A DNA stretch of 33,730 nt from Utricularia gibba (lineage: Eukaryota > Streptophyta > Magnoliopsida > Lamiales > Lentibulariaceae): assembly GCA_002189035.1 (NCBI GenBank), contig NEEC01000190.1, positions 1 to 33,730 of the forward strand, given 5' to 3'. The notes under the pieces are model-generated. The model was not told the DNA's origin. It saw only the letters and a program-made list of their open reading frames with translations, and searched no databases. This document shows, piece after piece, positions 1 to 12,195 of this stretch (its first letter is position 1; each line of letters opens with the position of its first letter). A program made the position numbers and the translations under genes.

Positions 1-159
1 GGTGCAGCACCAATAAGAAACTAAAGGAATATTCATCAGCACTATTAGGATTCAGTCAAGTAATTTAAGAACCCCAATACAAGATTTTTAATAAAATCAA
101 GTTCATTATTAAATCTTGTGAAATTAAAACGCTGATGCAACTATAAATATAATAAGAAC

Positions 160-276
160 CTTTTCCAATTCTTGAGTCTTGATGACATCCAATTCAGTGG
201 GACCACCAGTTGAGATTGGCTCTGATAGTCCAACACGAGTTGCAGTGGACAAATTACTCTGCCCCGGGCTCCCCAT
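160..276 (-). CDS. Nuclear poly(A) polymerase, first coding exon (partial, runs off left edge)
   Basis: Adds poly(A) tails to nuclear pre-mRNA 3' ends as part of the cleavage and polyadenylation machinery. The exon reads 39 codons from ATG at 276 to a GT donor at 159-158, in phase 0. The peptide starts MGSPGQSN and contains LSEPISTGGPTELDVIKTQE, ending ELEK. This is the conserved N-terminal signature of plant canonical poly(A) polymerases, which precedes the nucleotidyltransferase domain. The next exon is not in the window; positions 1-158 read as intron. The assignment rests on remembered family N-termini (PAPS2/PAPS4-like group) and on the exact phase-compatible exon. No catalytic residues are visible because they lie in later exons. 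Confidence 0.75.
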
Positions 277-900
277 CAACAATATGAGCGCAACAAAATT
301 TGCACTCTCCTCACACCAGCCGATGAAGATAAACAGGGGCAGAACTACCAGTAAACAAAATTTCTTTTTTCTTATTTTCAGTTCATGTTGTCAATGAACT
401 CAAAAAATTCCCGAATTACAGAATCTCAATAGCTATCAGTACACTACACTATCAACTCAAAATAAAGAAAGAGATTATTCCTTGATTTTCATTAGATTAC
501 ACATGATCAACAACCGAGTACAAAAAAATCGGTGAATCCAACCGAAGATTACGGAAGAAAAAACTCTTCCCGTATGAATCTTTTCTCCTGGTTACACACT
601 CTTTGCGATATGATTCTAATCAACTTGTACAGAATCGATAACCCGTCTCAGAAACAACATATTGTTCCCAAATCCGCTGACTTTCTTGTGTAAGTGTTTG
701 GATCTTCTGATAAAATGCAATCCCTAAACATTCAGTTGCCGAAATTATCAATAAAATCAAGTAATTCATGCAAAAAATGTAGAAGATGTGATGGCAGAGG
801 AATGCGAATGACGGGCTTACGGCGGAAGGTCCAGAGAAAGACGCGGCCGCGAGCAGGCGGAGAAGTTGGAAGCGTCTTGTGATTCGAAGGACCGGCGCGT
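277..900 (-). promoter_or_regulatory. Leader and promoter region of the poly(A) polymerase gene
   Basis: On the minus strand a good acceptor (pyrimidine-rich, ending TAG at 347-345) lies 68 bases upstream of the start codon. This suggests a 5' UTR intron with the first, non-coding exon somewhere in roughly 600-890. No coding frame here looks real. The short plus-strand open frames have no recognisable content. Confidence 0.4.
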
Positions 901-2244
901 AGTGGTAAATGGATAGCGATTGTTTTTATGGGCTGTCTGCCATTGGGTTCTTTTCGGAAAATTTAAAACTACAGGGACTGTTTTGCCATGGCTTAAAAAT
1001 ACAGGGACTTCAAATTACAATTCATCATACGTGGCATGAACTCCTAATTTAAATCGTGAATATTTATTATGATTTATTACCCTCATTTCGAATTTATCCA
1101 TATTTATTAATATTCATATTTTATATAAATAAGTTCTTAATTTAATCCTTATAATCAATGACTATTGTTTTTCAAGTGAAAATTTATATAACCCTAGCTC
1201 AAATAAGTATAATAAAATTTTGATAAAAAAGAATGTAAATTGATATTTATTTTAACACACCATTTCTGGGCACTAGTCATGGTCCCACATATATGACACG
1301 TATTTTTGGACGGATTGGGAAAGAGGCGAGGAGGATAAATATGGAAAAAGCCAGGTAGTCAACAGGGCAAAATGGGAACAAAACAAGGCGTTGATATGAG
1401 AATTGACGGCTCGGGGAATTTCAACGCAGGCCACGAATATTATAATATAATAAATAAAATAAATTTATTCCCACCTCATCACTTGTCACTCTCCACATCC
1501 CACTACCCCTCTGCTCTGTCGGCCCAAAACCAAAATTACAATCACAATATTTTATTCATAAAATAATATTTAAAAAATATGTACCACTAAAGAACAATCA
1601 AACGTCTTTGTTCTCTCTTACAAGTAACCTCCATGTCACAAACCCTAACAATGACCAATCGATGAATCGAACTTGGGCTTTTATGGGCCCATTAATCACG
1701 TGTATTAATGTAATCCTTTTTCATACATCATGCTTATCCACTAGGGGTTCTAACGTATCATGGGTGTGTGTTATAAAAATGGTTTTATAATAGGGTATTA
1801 GAATGTTTAATCATAGTATAATTGAGTATTCATACATTAAATGTATATAATGTTTGATATTCGAGAATATAAATTTGAGTATGTAAGTATTATAGATATA
1901 ATTAGTATCTACTATACCCAAACTATCAAATACCCTACTAATGTTAATGGTAATGAGGTCATTAAGAAGAAATGCACGTGTGCATGGGATGTAATGTCAT
2001 GGAGGTTGGCTGAAGAAAGTCAATGTGATGTTCAGGTCAGCCATGGAGCAGCTTTCCTCGGGAAGTGGGAAGGGCAGAGGGGGCAGATCAGATTGGTAGA
2101 AGCAGGAACAAGTATGAAGGAAAAACTGTGGACACGCGTCGTCAGCGACACGTCGCTTTTACCTCCCGTGTCCCAAAAATTCTCTCAATAAAAACTCTCA
2201 CACCCCCAAGTTCGTATTCCTGCATCAGCAGATACCAGGTCGCC
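901..2244. other. Intergenic region, divergent promoters
   Basis: AT-rich spacer between the leader of the minus-strand poly(A) polymerase and the plus-strand homeobox gene. No open frame has recognisable protein content. The last 150 bases before 2245 are less AT-rich, contain ACGT-core elements (around 2135-2155) and a weak AATAAAA-type TATA candidate near 2187, consistent with the homeobox promoter and leader. Confidence 0.5.
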
Positions 2245-3520
2245 ATGGAGGAGGCACAAGGAAGCTGCTTCCACTGCTTTGCACGATGCCTGCGGATGGG
2301 ATCATCGCCGATCCTCCACTGCCGCTGCGAGTGCGTTAACTTATGGATAGGATGAAGTTTCAGGAGGGTGAAAATAGCTCACTTGTTTGCCATACATTTT
2401 CTTTTTGGTTGTAGGAGGAAGTGGGGATTAGTGGCTGCAAGATGGAGCCCCACGCCGGAGCAGCTGCAGTTCCTGGAAGACCTGTACAGACACGGATCAC
2501 GACTCCGTCCGCGGATCAAATCCGCCACATCGTTGGGAAGCTCCGTCGATTCGGGAGAATCGAAGGGAAGAACGTCTTCTACTGGTTTCAGAACCATAAG
2601 GCCAGGGAAAAGCAGCGGAAGCGCCGCCGTCTGGAGTTTCTGCTTCACCACCAGGGTATGTATTGTTCACTTGCACTACTTATTCCTCCCTTTCCTCTGT
2701 AAAGGACCAGCATCTTTGTGCTATTTCCAGGATCACATCAATTTCCCACAGCATCGTTTGCTCAATCACTGGGGACACTGCCTTTCAAGGTAAACTGTAG
2801 GGAACACTGAGCACTGTGTGCGATTGGTGGGTAAAGGGTAATGGGTTTTAGTGATTATCCATGTAATGCAGGGGATCAGTAGAGTAGTGTACAGTGAATG
2901 ATGATGTGAGTTAACAACAACGCACAGAACACGACATCTGACTTGAAAACTGGGGATTAGGACATAAGACAGAGGCAAAATTATAGGCTAATCATCTGTA
3001 GGCCAAAAGATGATGACTTTAATGCAAGGAATGGAAAGCTGGAAACAACACTTTTTTTTGGTTTTGCAAGAGGACCTGGGAAAGCTGCAGCACTTCATGG
3101 TTTCTGTAGTTTATTAAGAATTTATTGGGAAAGTGCACAAATATTTACTCACCTTTGTCTTCTTCTGCTTTGACTATTGATATGAAAATCCAGTATCCAG
3201 TTCCAGCGTCAATGGATGATTTGATTAAGACAGCGGAAAGCAGTGCACCTAGTTGGCCGTTGGATTTGGAGTCGTCTTCCTTTATGTTCACCAAAAGCTT
3301 CTCTGCACAAAAAGTCTTTGGCTGTGAAAATGGAAACTCGTTTGAATTTGAAAGCTGTTCAGACAATTCAGGGGAAGTCAAGGACACTCAGACACTAGAC
3401 CTTTTTCCAACCAAAAACTTGTGCTTATCCGGCTGATGGCAAAGAGGAGGGGAAAGCCTTCTGAGAACAGCGAGGCTACAGCCGAGTCAATTCTTTGTTC
3501 TTTCCACTAGAGAGATCTAG
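2245..3520 (+). CDS. WOX1: WUSCHEL-related homeobox protein, WOX1/WOX6-like
   Basis: Transcription factor of the WUS clade; WOX1-type members (MAEWEST, STENOFOLIA) promote leaf-blade and petal outgrowth. Exon 1 is 2245-2330 (donor GTGCGT). Exon 2 is 2416-2655 and holds the homeodomain, including [20 protein letters not shown] and, one frame over, [16 protein letters not shown]. Exon 3 starts at 2731 and ends about 2789. The last exon carries the WUS box TLDLFP (3392-3409). About 85 bases further, 3488-3510 reads like the terminal FFxFxPL motif of the WOX1/WOX6 group, but in shifted frames. One base is missing near 2501 in the middle of the homeodomain, and more indels are needed after 3436, where the visible frame stops. 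The start of the last exon and the exact stop are uncertain. It converges on the dioxygenase gene at 3881. Confidence 0.75.
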
Positions 3521-3880
3521 TCCAGGAAGCCAAAACTATGTATTTCCTAGTAATTTCAACAATGTAACAGCTTTCATTGAAGAGTCCCCAGTGCAGTTTA
3601 CTATCTAAAAAAGAGAACAACCGTTGCACAGATATCAAAGTTTTTGAGAAATTGCAGAAGCATCGAATTTGAAGCTAACAGTAAGATCCTGTGGATTATA
3701 GAATAGATCATTGAGAAAATGATGTGATCATAGATAACAAACTGAGACTGTTTCGATACATGACGAAGTCACAACAGAGTGTGTGTCTATGAAGCGTGAA
3801 GCAAATTACTTTTTGAAGATAAACAAGTTAATGGAGGATGCAAAGACTTCTGCCTGGTTGCAGTCAACTCCCTTGAGAAC

Positions 3881-5375
3881 TCACGAAGCATACAGAGGTT
3901 CAGGGTTCACAGATCTTCGAATCCTGGAAGCCGAAGGAATGATTCCAATCAACACCAAAAGACATAGAAGAAAAAAGGCACTCTTTTCCAATGACTTACC
4001 AATTGTCCTCAAGCCATTTGCAGCCATCAGTATCAACCACATGCAAGCTGTATGCATGCCGAGAGCTTGAAGATTTGTTCTCAAAGCTGTATAAGGAATA
4101 TACAGGATTTTCTATGAAAAAATGATTACACGGGGGTGAAAATTTGTTGGACACATACCTCTGATGGATGAGGTCCCCATGAATGACAACCAAGGATCCA
4201 GCTCTCACTTCAATTGGGATAAAATCTTTCTTTTCATACGATGGAGATGGCTTATCAAAGTGAACTCCTGTTTCATCTCTGATGAATCTCCTCACGAGTC
4301 CATCTGAAACAACATTTGGAACAATGCTAAGGTTGCACGAAGATGAGAATGTATATGCAAAAATGAGCAGCACGGTACTTCGGTGGGATCCTGGAATAGC
4401 CCAGAGGCAACCGTTTGATATCGTGGCATCTTCCAGAGCAAGCCAGAGTCCAGTGCAAGTGGGAGGGTCCGTGTACAGAAATGAATTGTCCTGGTGAGGA
4501 ACAACTTCACCACCAATTCCAGGTTGCTGAAATAAAGGTATCTTAGAAACACTTTCCTCACCAGAAAATTCAAGAGGATCAGGTTCGTCATACCTTGAAT
4601 ATGTACATAGACTGAATCACTACAGGCCTCCTGTAACCCAGCGAGTACAGTATACTTGTAAATTTCTCGGAGCTTGAAAAGCTTTTGAAAACTGGTCATT
4701 TTCATGCAATGCTGCAATAAACAAGTAGATAAGATAAATTTAACATGGACTCATTTTGTACACACAATGACTATACAGCGATAAGCAATATTCAAAAGAT
4801 TGTAGAAGCAAACCATGTCCAACTTTGTTAATGGATAGTTGTTTTGGTTGCTTCAACTTCCCATCATCATCAAATGCATTTTCTGCCAACATCAGGCAGC
4901 ACTGCGCGTAAGGACTCCATAAAGAAACGTGAAGTTTCAATTCATTGAAACTGGTCGCAAGGACGCCACATCCTCATAAACCATACTTTTTACCCCTAAA
5001 CAAAACGGAATCAATAGCATTTCATTTACAAAAATCTCACATACCTTCAAAAAAAGACGGAGATCTTCTCAGCACTTTCGAAAAAAATAATCGTCAGTCC
5101 TGCATACCTGAACCCAATAAAGGATAACACCTCAGATAAGTCGAGTATTAGCGACGGATTTACTTAAGAAAACTCCAGTTATTTCATTTTACCTGGTTTT
5201 TTGTGGAGAAGATAGAAGCTTTACTTGAACAATCAAACATACTGACTATTTCATCCATTTTCGACCTCAGCAAGTTCACTTCCTCCATACTGGCGAAAGA
5301 TTCCAACACCAAGTACCCCTCAGAATCGAAAAACTTGAGCTGGGTTGGGTCGAGGCTTCCCAGAGTCGCCATCAT
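3881..5375 (-). CDS. Phytanoyl-CoA dioxygenase (PhyH) family protein
   Basis: Fe(II)/2-oxoglutarate-dependent oxygenase; the plant enzyme 2-hydroxylates phytanoyl-CoA in phytol breakdown. Eight exons fit: 5375-5193, 5107-5045, 4882-4814, 4711-4594, 4526-4379, 4303-4159, 4086-4000 and 3923-3881, about 284 residues, the usual length. Iron ligands are visible as the H and D of VVPHQDNSF and the distal His of HGDLIHQS. The likely 2-oxoglutarate Arg is in [14 protein letters not shown]. The protein ends in NPEPLYAS. The start is ATG 5375 or the adjacent in-frame ATG 5372. Exon phases close only if two T7 runs in exon 2 (plus-strand A runs 5049-5055 and 5081-5087) are six long and one base is restored near 4694. 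I see these as consensus errors rather than true lesions. Confidence 0.88.
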
Positions 5376-5730
5376 CCAATTTCCCTTCTTTTGGATGCAA
5401 ATCAATTGGGTTTGGAACTCTATAGAGGAGAAGACAAATTGGCCTCGGGATACCAGTCATCCACGTTCCAACATTTGATGTTAGCATGCGAATAATTCCA
5501 AGATAAAACTTCGCAAGCTCTCAACTTGGCAAATAATATAGAAGATTATATATGGCTGAGATTAGTGGATTGGAGACCCATTGGGCCTGGACGGAAAATA
5601 GCTCAAGGGCATACTAGGGCTGGGCCACCGGCACAAAACGGCGATGTACGGGATAGTTGGTTGCATCTGCACCGCCGATCGCACCTGAAGAAGAGGAAAG
5701 TGATTCGCGAATTCAAGTTGGTTGCAGACG

Positions 5731-6771
5731 ATGGTGAACAAATTCGTCGTCGTTCTCGTCTTCCTGATCACTCAGATTCATTGCCGAAACCACCACGTCA
5801 TTGATTTCAGGTGGACGGATCTCTCTCCGGGGCGCTTCACGTGGGACCCCAAATCCGAGCACTTCATCGTCGCCTCCATCCGCCGCTCCCAACTGATCTC
5901 CGTATCTGACGCCGGGGTTGTCTCGTCCCTCCTGCTACCCTCCGATTCGGGTTCGCTGCCGTCCGATTCCTCCTTCCGGAGTGTCTCTCTCGATCCTCGA
6001 CACCATCGCCTTCTAGCCGTCATCCGCCGCGACTCCCCTCCGTACTCGGCTATCACCGCCTATGACTTGCCTTCTTTCACCCTCCGCTTCATCGCACCGC
6101 TGGACGATCTCCTCCCGTCAACCGTCGCGGCGAATGACGTCTCGGTGGATTACTCCGGGAATGCGTACGTCACAGATTCCGCCAACGACGTCATCTACAA
6201 AGTCACCGAGCAAGGCGAGGCGACAATCTTGTCCAGATCAGTGGCGTTCAAATCCCTAAAATCGGGCCTAAACGGCGTCGTTTACAATCCCAAGGGGTAT
6301 CTTCTTGTTGCCAAATCAGACTCCGGTAAGCTATTCAAGGTCAACACCGACGATGGTCGCGAAGGCGGTGACCCTGAACAAGGAGTTACCAATTGTTGAA
6401 AATGGGGGTATCTCCTTGAGGAAGAACGGCATCGTATCGGTGTTGTCCCGGAGAATAAGGTGTACTTCATCAAGAGCGACGACAGCTGGAGTGCAGGTGC
6501 TGTGATCGACGAAACCAAACTCGACGGAGAAAGACAAGGCACGGCGGTGGCAGCCGGAGCGGAGAACAGGGTGTACGTTTTGTATGGGCATGTGGGCGAT
6601 GGGGTTTCTGAAAGAGATGAATTCAGCATAGCAGAGGCGGTCGCAGAATCAGAGAGGAAAGAAGAGAACGTGTGGATTTACGTGGCGATTGGTTTGGGAT
6701 TGGCGTATTTCGCCTTCTGGAGATTTCAAATGAAGCAGCTTGCACAAAATATGAACAAGAAAACCTCTTGA
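5731..6771 (+). CDS. NHL/SMP-30-like beta-propeller protein with signal peptide and C-terminal membrane segment
   Basis: A plant-specific relative of gluconolactonase-type propellers, similar to what I recall of Arabidopsis At5g28660; its function is not established. It appears to be a single-exon gene of about 345 residues. MVNKFVVVLVFLITQIHC is a signal peptide. Propeller-like repeats follow, such as FTWDPKSEHFIVASI, ANDVSVDYSGNAYVTDSAND and GLNGVVYNPKGYLLVAKSDS. The C-terminus has one hydrophobic span (WIYVAIGLGLAYFAFW), so most of the protein should face the lumen or apoplast. I chose ATG 5731 because no ATG precedes it in frame. The frame is lost near 6356 (two bases missing or one extra) and regained near 6448 (a C run one short); homology continues across both, so the breaks are probably errors. 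Confidence 0.8.
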
Positions 6772-7602
6772 TCTTGCTTCGTTTTCTTCTCACCATAGCA
6801 TCCTCTTGTTTCCTGCGATTGCATATCGTCTTCGCTGTTGTACCTGAACTGAAACTGATGAAATTTACTGTGCTCGGTAATGTACAGTAACTTTTTATTA
6901 AACAGTTTTTTAACAGTAACTGTTAAAAATTATATCTTAACTGTATAAATCATAAAATTTTTATGATTTATTATAAATTTGGTTATCACAAGATTTTATT
7001 TATAGCCGTTTCGTATATACTTTTGGGCCGAAGTTCCATTTAATATACAACTAATATACATATACATGTTGAATTTTTGTAAACAGTTCAAATAAATTGT
7101 ATATTTAAAATCATAATTATTGAATAAGAGGTAATTAATGAACTATTAATAATTATAGCTAAGAATTATGAATATATTTGGAGATTTAAATTAGTATGAA
7201 TGTATAATGTATTCATTTATTATTTTGAATAATTGCATAAGTTATATAATATTTAAATTATGTATATCTATATGATGGTAAAATATATATATATAAAATA
7301 TATATATATATATATATATTTTAAACATAAACCTCATCTAAAATCTAATTAAATATTATATATATATATATATAATTTAAAACATGAACCGCCTACTAAA
7401 AGCGCCTCCACTCCCAAGCCCTAATTCTGTCAGGCAAATCGTGGAAGATGAATCGGACGATCAGATTTCTTCGTTGGGATGATAAAACCTAGCCATACGT
7501 GAAAGGGTTGTCATCCTTTGAGATCCCAATCAATCGTTGAAAAGTACATATTGGCGTTTACTGGATTTTTACTAACCAATTGCTTGGATTGCACTTGAGG
7601 CT
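6772..7602. other. AT-rich intergenic region and leader of the isomerase gene
   Basis: Very AT-rich from 6890 to 7380, with no recognisable coding content. It includes the TA tracts listed separately. From about 7385 the base composition rises and probably marks the 5' UTR of the downstream ribose-5-phosphate isomerase. Several short upstream ATGs lie in this leader. Confidence 0.5.
7283..7375. repeat. Dinucleotide TA microsatellites within a short tandem duplication
   Basis: Two TA tracts (about 7284-7318 and 7356-7373) are each followed by a similar AT-rich tail (TTTAAACATAAACC and TTTAAAACATGAACC). The TA tract plus tail therefore appears duplicated in tandem with a period of roughly 60 bases. 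Confidence 0.7.
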
Positions 7603-8452
7603 ATGACTGCAGCCTACACGGAGTCTTACGAGCAGGCTAAGATTATGGTTTCCTCGGCCGTTTCTTCTTCCCCTTGTTTAGCAGTGAGCCTCACCCAGGA
7701 TGATTTGAAGAAGATTGCTGCTTACAAGGCTGTGGAGTATGTTGAATCTGGTATGGTTGTGGGGCTAGGCACAGGCTCCACTGCAAAGCATGCTGTAGAG
7801 AGAATTGGGCAGCTTCTGAAACAGGGGAAGCTGAAGGATATCGTGGGATACCTACTTCAACGATAACTCACCAGCAAGCTGTTTCCTTGGGCATTCCATT
7901 ATCTGATCTTGATTCACATCCCGTGGTTGATTTAGCTATTGATGGGGCAGATGAGGTTGACCCTTTTATGAATTTGGTTAAGGGGCGAGGGGGTTCTTTG
8001 TTGAGGGAGAAAATGGTGGAGTCAGCAAGCAGGAGATTCATTGTCATAGTCGATGAATCGAAGTTGGTCAATTATGTAGGGGGGAGCGGACTGCCATGCC
8101 CGTGGAGGTTATTCCCTTCTGTTGGAAGCATTCTTTGAACAGGCTTGTTGCTTTGTTTCGTGATGCAGGCTGTGTTGGGAAGTTGAGAAAATCTTCTGAA
8201 ACTGGGCAGCCATATGTGACTGACAATGGGAACTACATCATTGACTTGTACTTTCAAAGAGTGATTGGTGACCTTAATGAAGCAAGTGATGCAATTTTGA
8301 GGCTTCCTGGAATTGTTGAGCATGGGATGTTCATCGGCTTGGCGACCTCTTTGATCGTTGCTGGTGTTGATGGTATCACTGTGAAGACTAAAATTGGGAA
8401 TGAATTGCAGGAAGATGCCTTTTGTTACAATGACTTGAGGAATAGATTCTGA
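7603..8452 (+). CDS. Ribose-5-phosphate isomerase (RpiA family, cytosolic type)
   Basis: Interconverts ribose 5-phosphate and ribulose 5-phosphate in the non-oxidative pentose phosphate pathway. Intronless, about 283 residues. The phosphate-binding GLGTGSTAKHAV loop, the DGADEVD motif and the catalytic KGRGGSLLREK segment are all present, followed by IVDESKLV and GIVEHGMFIGLATSLIVAG. There is no obvious plastid transit peptide before LTQDDLKKIAAYKAVEYV, which argues for the cytosolic class. The C-terminus after KTKIGN is about 15 residues longer than I expect. Two single bases are missing: one near 7849 (GGAATA needed in IVGIPTST) and one near 8093 (CTGGCC needed in GSGLAMPVEV). Removing either correction truncates the enzyme, yet downstream codons are fully conserved. 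Confidence 0.9.
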
Positions 8453-9070
8453 TATCTACGCTTAGCATCAATGTCACCATCCATTGAGGATGAAAATTTT
8501 GGATTGGATCAACCAATTATCTAGTGTCTGTATCAGGATGAACGTGGAGCCTTCTATTACTACTAAGTTCTTTGAATTTTGCTTTGCGTGAGGGCATTGA
8601 TTTCTCATTGACTGATATGATAACACAGTGATGAAACATACATTTTGTTTGCTAGTGGTTGATGAAGAAAGTCATTATCTTAACATGGTCCATGTTTATC
8701 ATCATATCCAGTGAAATCTTTTAGGTGGTGTTGAAGATTGGATAATGATTGCTGGTGTATAATTTATATAGATACTACTCAACATGCTATTACACTATAG
8801 CTGCATATCCTTAAACTTGAATCTTATAGAAAGTATATATATTCATGGATCTATAGACATCCTTTTTCGAACTTCACACCTTCTTTATGTTTACTTCCGA
8901 TGTATCCGATCTGATACACCTCTACATGAACTACCTACATCACCTTCAAGCTCCATACGTTTTCTTTAGGTTCTTCTGTCTTGTTTGGTTTTGTGTATAG
9001 CTGCCTGCTTCTTTAACAGCAGCAGCATTCAGCTAGTAGATTAACTCCATTTGTTTGCACCTTTGGCCTG
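8453..9070. other. Convergent 3' regions
   Basis: Holds the 3' UTR of the isomerase (+) and of the RING-CH gene (-), whose stop codons face each other. No further coding signal is seen. Confidence 0.5.
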
Positions 9071-10340
9071 CTATTGTATTGCAATAATGTGCTGCTGTTG
9101 CGGATGATTCACCAAGTCATCTTCTTCAGCAGATGCAGGTTGGTAGAGACTAAGACTTGCCTGTAAGTCAACAAAAGCACATTGTCATCTTGTTGCAAGG
9201 CGATTCAGGCTGCGTTCACATCTATCACCGAATGTAGGGACTGTAGCTAGGCTTTACCTGTTGATCCCGTTGCGCTAGAAAGGAGATCATTGTTTTCAGT
9301 ATTATGCATACAGACAAAAGAATCCCAGTAATTCCCAGCATCAAGATCTGTATTTGACAAACGATTAAAGTCAATACTGCAGCGCTTTTCTCACAATTTC
9401 TACTCTTGAAGAAGCTAACTTCTTACCATGAACAATGGAAAAGTGTAGCTCTCGGCTGGATCCCCAACAAGAAGAGTGTGTCCCAGGATTAGCAGAGCCA
9501 TGAACTGAAGAAAACCAATCGTACAGTTAATTAGATGGATTAGATATTGCATTCATCAAAGCTATCAGTTCAGGACATAGAAACTTACTATTGTGGCCAC
9601 TGCACGGCATAATACTGTTCTGCGTGATGATGAAGAGATGGCGTAGTTGCTGTCATCCATATCAATAAAAGTTGGATCTGTTGAGACCATTGCGATGATT
9701 TCCTGATTGTCCACATTTCTTCTGACGATTCTCCAGTTTCTCCTGAAAGGAACCAACAGATGCTGGTGAAAAGAAAGAAAAAAGAACTACATGCTCCATG
9801 TCTATACAGACATGAAAAGGTGAACTACCTGAATTCCATCGGATACCGAAACAGAGGGGAGGTGCAACATATCCAGGCTTGAATTGCTGGAAAACACATA
9901 TGAATCAGGAAGAGTCGAATATTTCGATGAAACAGAAATCTCTGAAGCACACGCTTACCTGATGACATATTTCACAAGTTGTATTCCCCTTCTCGTTGCA
10001 CCACTTCTGTACACATCTCCTGTGAGCAAACTGGAAAGAAAAACCATGGAAATCAAGATGAGCAGCGAAGTTCATCTCAGAGTTAGAAAGCAGCAAAACG
10101 TACCTTTAAGCTCCCCGAGCAGGAACACGGAGCTTCCATGCGTGAAACCGCGTCTTCATCAAGACATATCCTGCACTCAGCTAGCTTACTAGGCGACGAA
10201 CAGTTTTCCGAGAATTCGGCATCGGAATCGGTGATCGTGGCAGAAGCTGCCTGTTTTAGCATGTTCCCACTTCGGATTGCAGCCTCTAGCGTCGACTCCG
10301 TGAGCAAACGATCAACTAGAAAAACGAAATGATCCCCCAT
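9071..10340 (-). CDS. RING-CH (RINGv, MARCH-type) E3 ubiquitin ligase, membrane protein
   Basis: Seven exons: 10340-10104, 10030-9959, 9886-9829, 9742-9589, 9504-9427, 9347-9258 and 9160-9071, about 259 residues. The N-terminus [20 protein letters not shown] is typical of this plant family. The C4HC3 RING-CH spans exons 1-2: [19 protein letters not shown], then [15 protein letters not shown] and [18 protein letters not shown] follows. Two hydrophobic segments follow in exons 5 and 6 ([29 protein letters not shown]), so it should sit in an internal membrane with the ligase domain in the cytosol. One T is missing in exon 3 (plus-strand A run near 9848-9850); restoring it gives [11 protein letters not shown] and makes exon 3 fit phase. 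A 5' UTR intron is likely (listed separately). Confidence 0.9.
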
Positions 10341-10383
10341 GGCAAGAGAATTTGGCAAGCTCCTGGCTCTGGTTGTCTGGTTC

Positions 10384-10729
10384 TGTTTATAGTTATCAAC
10401 CACCAAAGAGATCGAATCAACAAAGATGTGCTAGAAGCCGCCAATTTGTAAAGATAAGAATAAAGCTACAGAAACATTTGATTAAAAAAAACAATAAAAA
10501 CGGGAACACGGAAAAGTATTCAGCAGCCAATACCGAACATAACAGTCAATTCTGGGGCTTTCATCTCAATAAAAAGCATAAACCCAACAAGAAAACAAGA
10601 GAACCCACATCGAAATATGTAGTCTTTGAAGAAACACCGATCGAAAGAGGCAATCTTTAGCCAGAAACGATGAGATAGTTGGCATTCGAGAGAATATTCG
10701 AAAAGGGGTTGTTCAAAAGAGACTTACAC
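10384..10729 (-). other. Probable 5' UTR intron of the RING-CH gene
   Basis: On the minus strand a consensus donor (GTAAGTCTC, near 10728) and an acceptor (ATAAACAG, near 10384) bracket an AT-rich stretch upstream of the start codon at 10340. The enclosed sequence has no credible coding content. This is inferred from splice signals only. Confidence 0.45.
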
Positions 10730-10853
10730 ACGAGGGATTCGGATATCTGAAAGCTAAGAAAAGTTTGTTTTCCTCGTAAAGCAAGAGATCGAGTGTCGCT
10801 TCTAGGAATTCAAGAATCAATTGATGTCCCAAAACGCAGAATGGTGTGCCGAT

Positions 10854-10866
10854 GTATATATATACG
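10854..10866 (-). promoter_or_regulatory. TATA box of the RING-CH gene
   Basis: TATATATATA core on the minus strand, about 120 bases upstream of the proposed UTR donor. It is the only strong TATA motif in the region in the right orientation. Confidence 0.45.
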
Positions 10867-12195
10867 TGTAAACTGTATTGCTAACTATGCAAAACGCGGT
10901 GGCAGAGAAGACACAATAGACGTTTCCCTTGAAAACCAGTAGAAAAGAAAACTTCAACACGTAGAAAGAAAGATAACGTCTTTTCTGCCACACCCACGAT
11001 TTCTATCAACCGCCACTCCGCTGCTCCAGGGCCACTACCCAAACCGATGACGATTTTCAGAGTTTTTTTTCTCATAATAATACTTAAAATATTTATTTAT
11101 TTTTAATTATTAATTCCTTGATTAAGAGCCCATTTACTCTTTCCTGATTATTGCACAGAACATTAATTTTCAATAATTAATTATTTGGAGAAATATTAAG
11201 AAAATAGTTTTTAAAAGGAAAGGTCAAAGCGTCAACGGGAGGTTTGACTCATGGGCAGCCCCAAAAAAGGATCCCTCCCCCACGGGGAATGGGTCAGCTC
11301 AGCCCCCGTCACATCCACACGCTTAAAATCAAATTTTCTTGCTATTTTAAAATAAAAAATTCAAATAAATATAAACTTTTTTTTTTGTTCGGGTCGGGCA
11401 TGATGGGATTCGGGTGGGGCTCGTCAGTCTTGTCTCAGTAATGGACAGCCTCAGCCTTGTTTGAGAAGGATTCTTGTCGTCTTTGTGTAATAATTATTAT
11501 CCAATGTCAATTTTAATAATTATTATAATTAATATCCCGTTTTGGATCATGTGGAAAACGTGGAGAAGATTTTCAAAGGGTAAAGTGGTCCATCTAATCC
11601 AATAGCTAACCTGGCCGGCTACCGGGTGACGTATTTATTTATTATTATTTTCCAATTCGGATAATTTAAAAGTTAGGTGAATTAACATAAAAAATGTTGT
11701 GTCATACATAATCCATCCCGTTGACGAACCGCCACGTGTACGTCCACCCAAAATGGTAGATTTGTTGGCGTAACTCCCAATCAGAAACTGGTTTGGTTGG
11801 TTTTGACTTTTTTTACCCATTTAATGATTTGGTTTTGTGGTTTGGTTTGGCTGGTAATCCTCCACTAAACCAATTTGTGTGGTTTGGGTTTGGTTCGACC
11901 CGACCCGATTCGTTTTGATCCATGGATGTGCAGCCTGTGCTCATTCATTCATCTTTATGGTGGCACGTTTGTGTGCAGAATCACATTGCACACGCACAAC
12001 TTGCAGGTCAATTGTGTCAGTTTTCAGAACAACTCAGGTGAGTTGTGTGTTCTCAAACCTTGTTGAGTGTTAATGGTGCATTGGTTGATTTCGTGAGAAT
12101 GACAGTAGCTTTTATTCATGTAGCAAGGATTGAATCAGAAGCCAGAGCTGAATATCTCTGTCTCTGTTTCAACTCCGAAGACCAGAGAAGAATGC
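10867..12195. other. Intergenic region
   Basis: AT-rich spacer between the RING-CH promoter and the 3' end of the alpha-galactosidase gene. It contains GGTTTG-rich runs (11,790-11,910) and homopolymer T and A tracts. No open frame is recognisable. The stretch from about 12,000 to 12,195 is likely 3' UTR of the alpha-galactosidase. Confidence 0.45.

Noticed and set aside
3783-4070. Plus-strand open frame of 95 codons downstream of the WOX gene
   Set aside because: It lies antisense to well-supported exons of the dioxygenase gene and has no recognisable content of its own.
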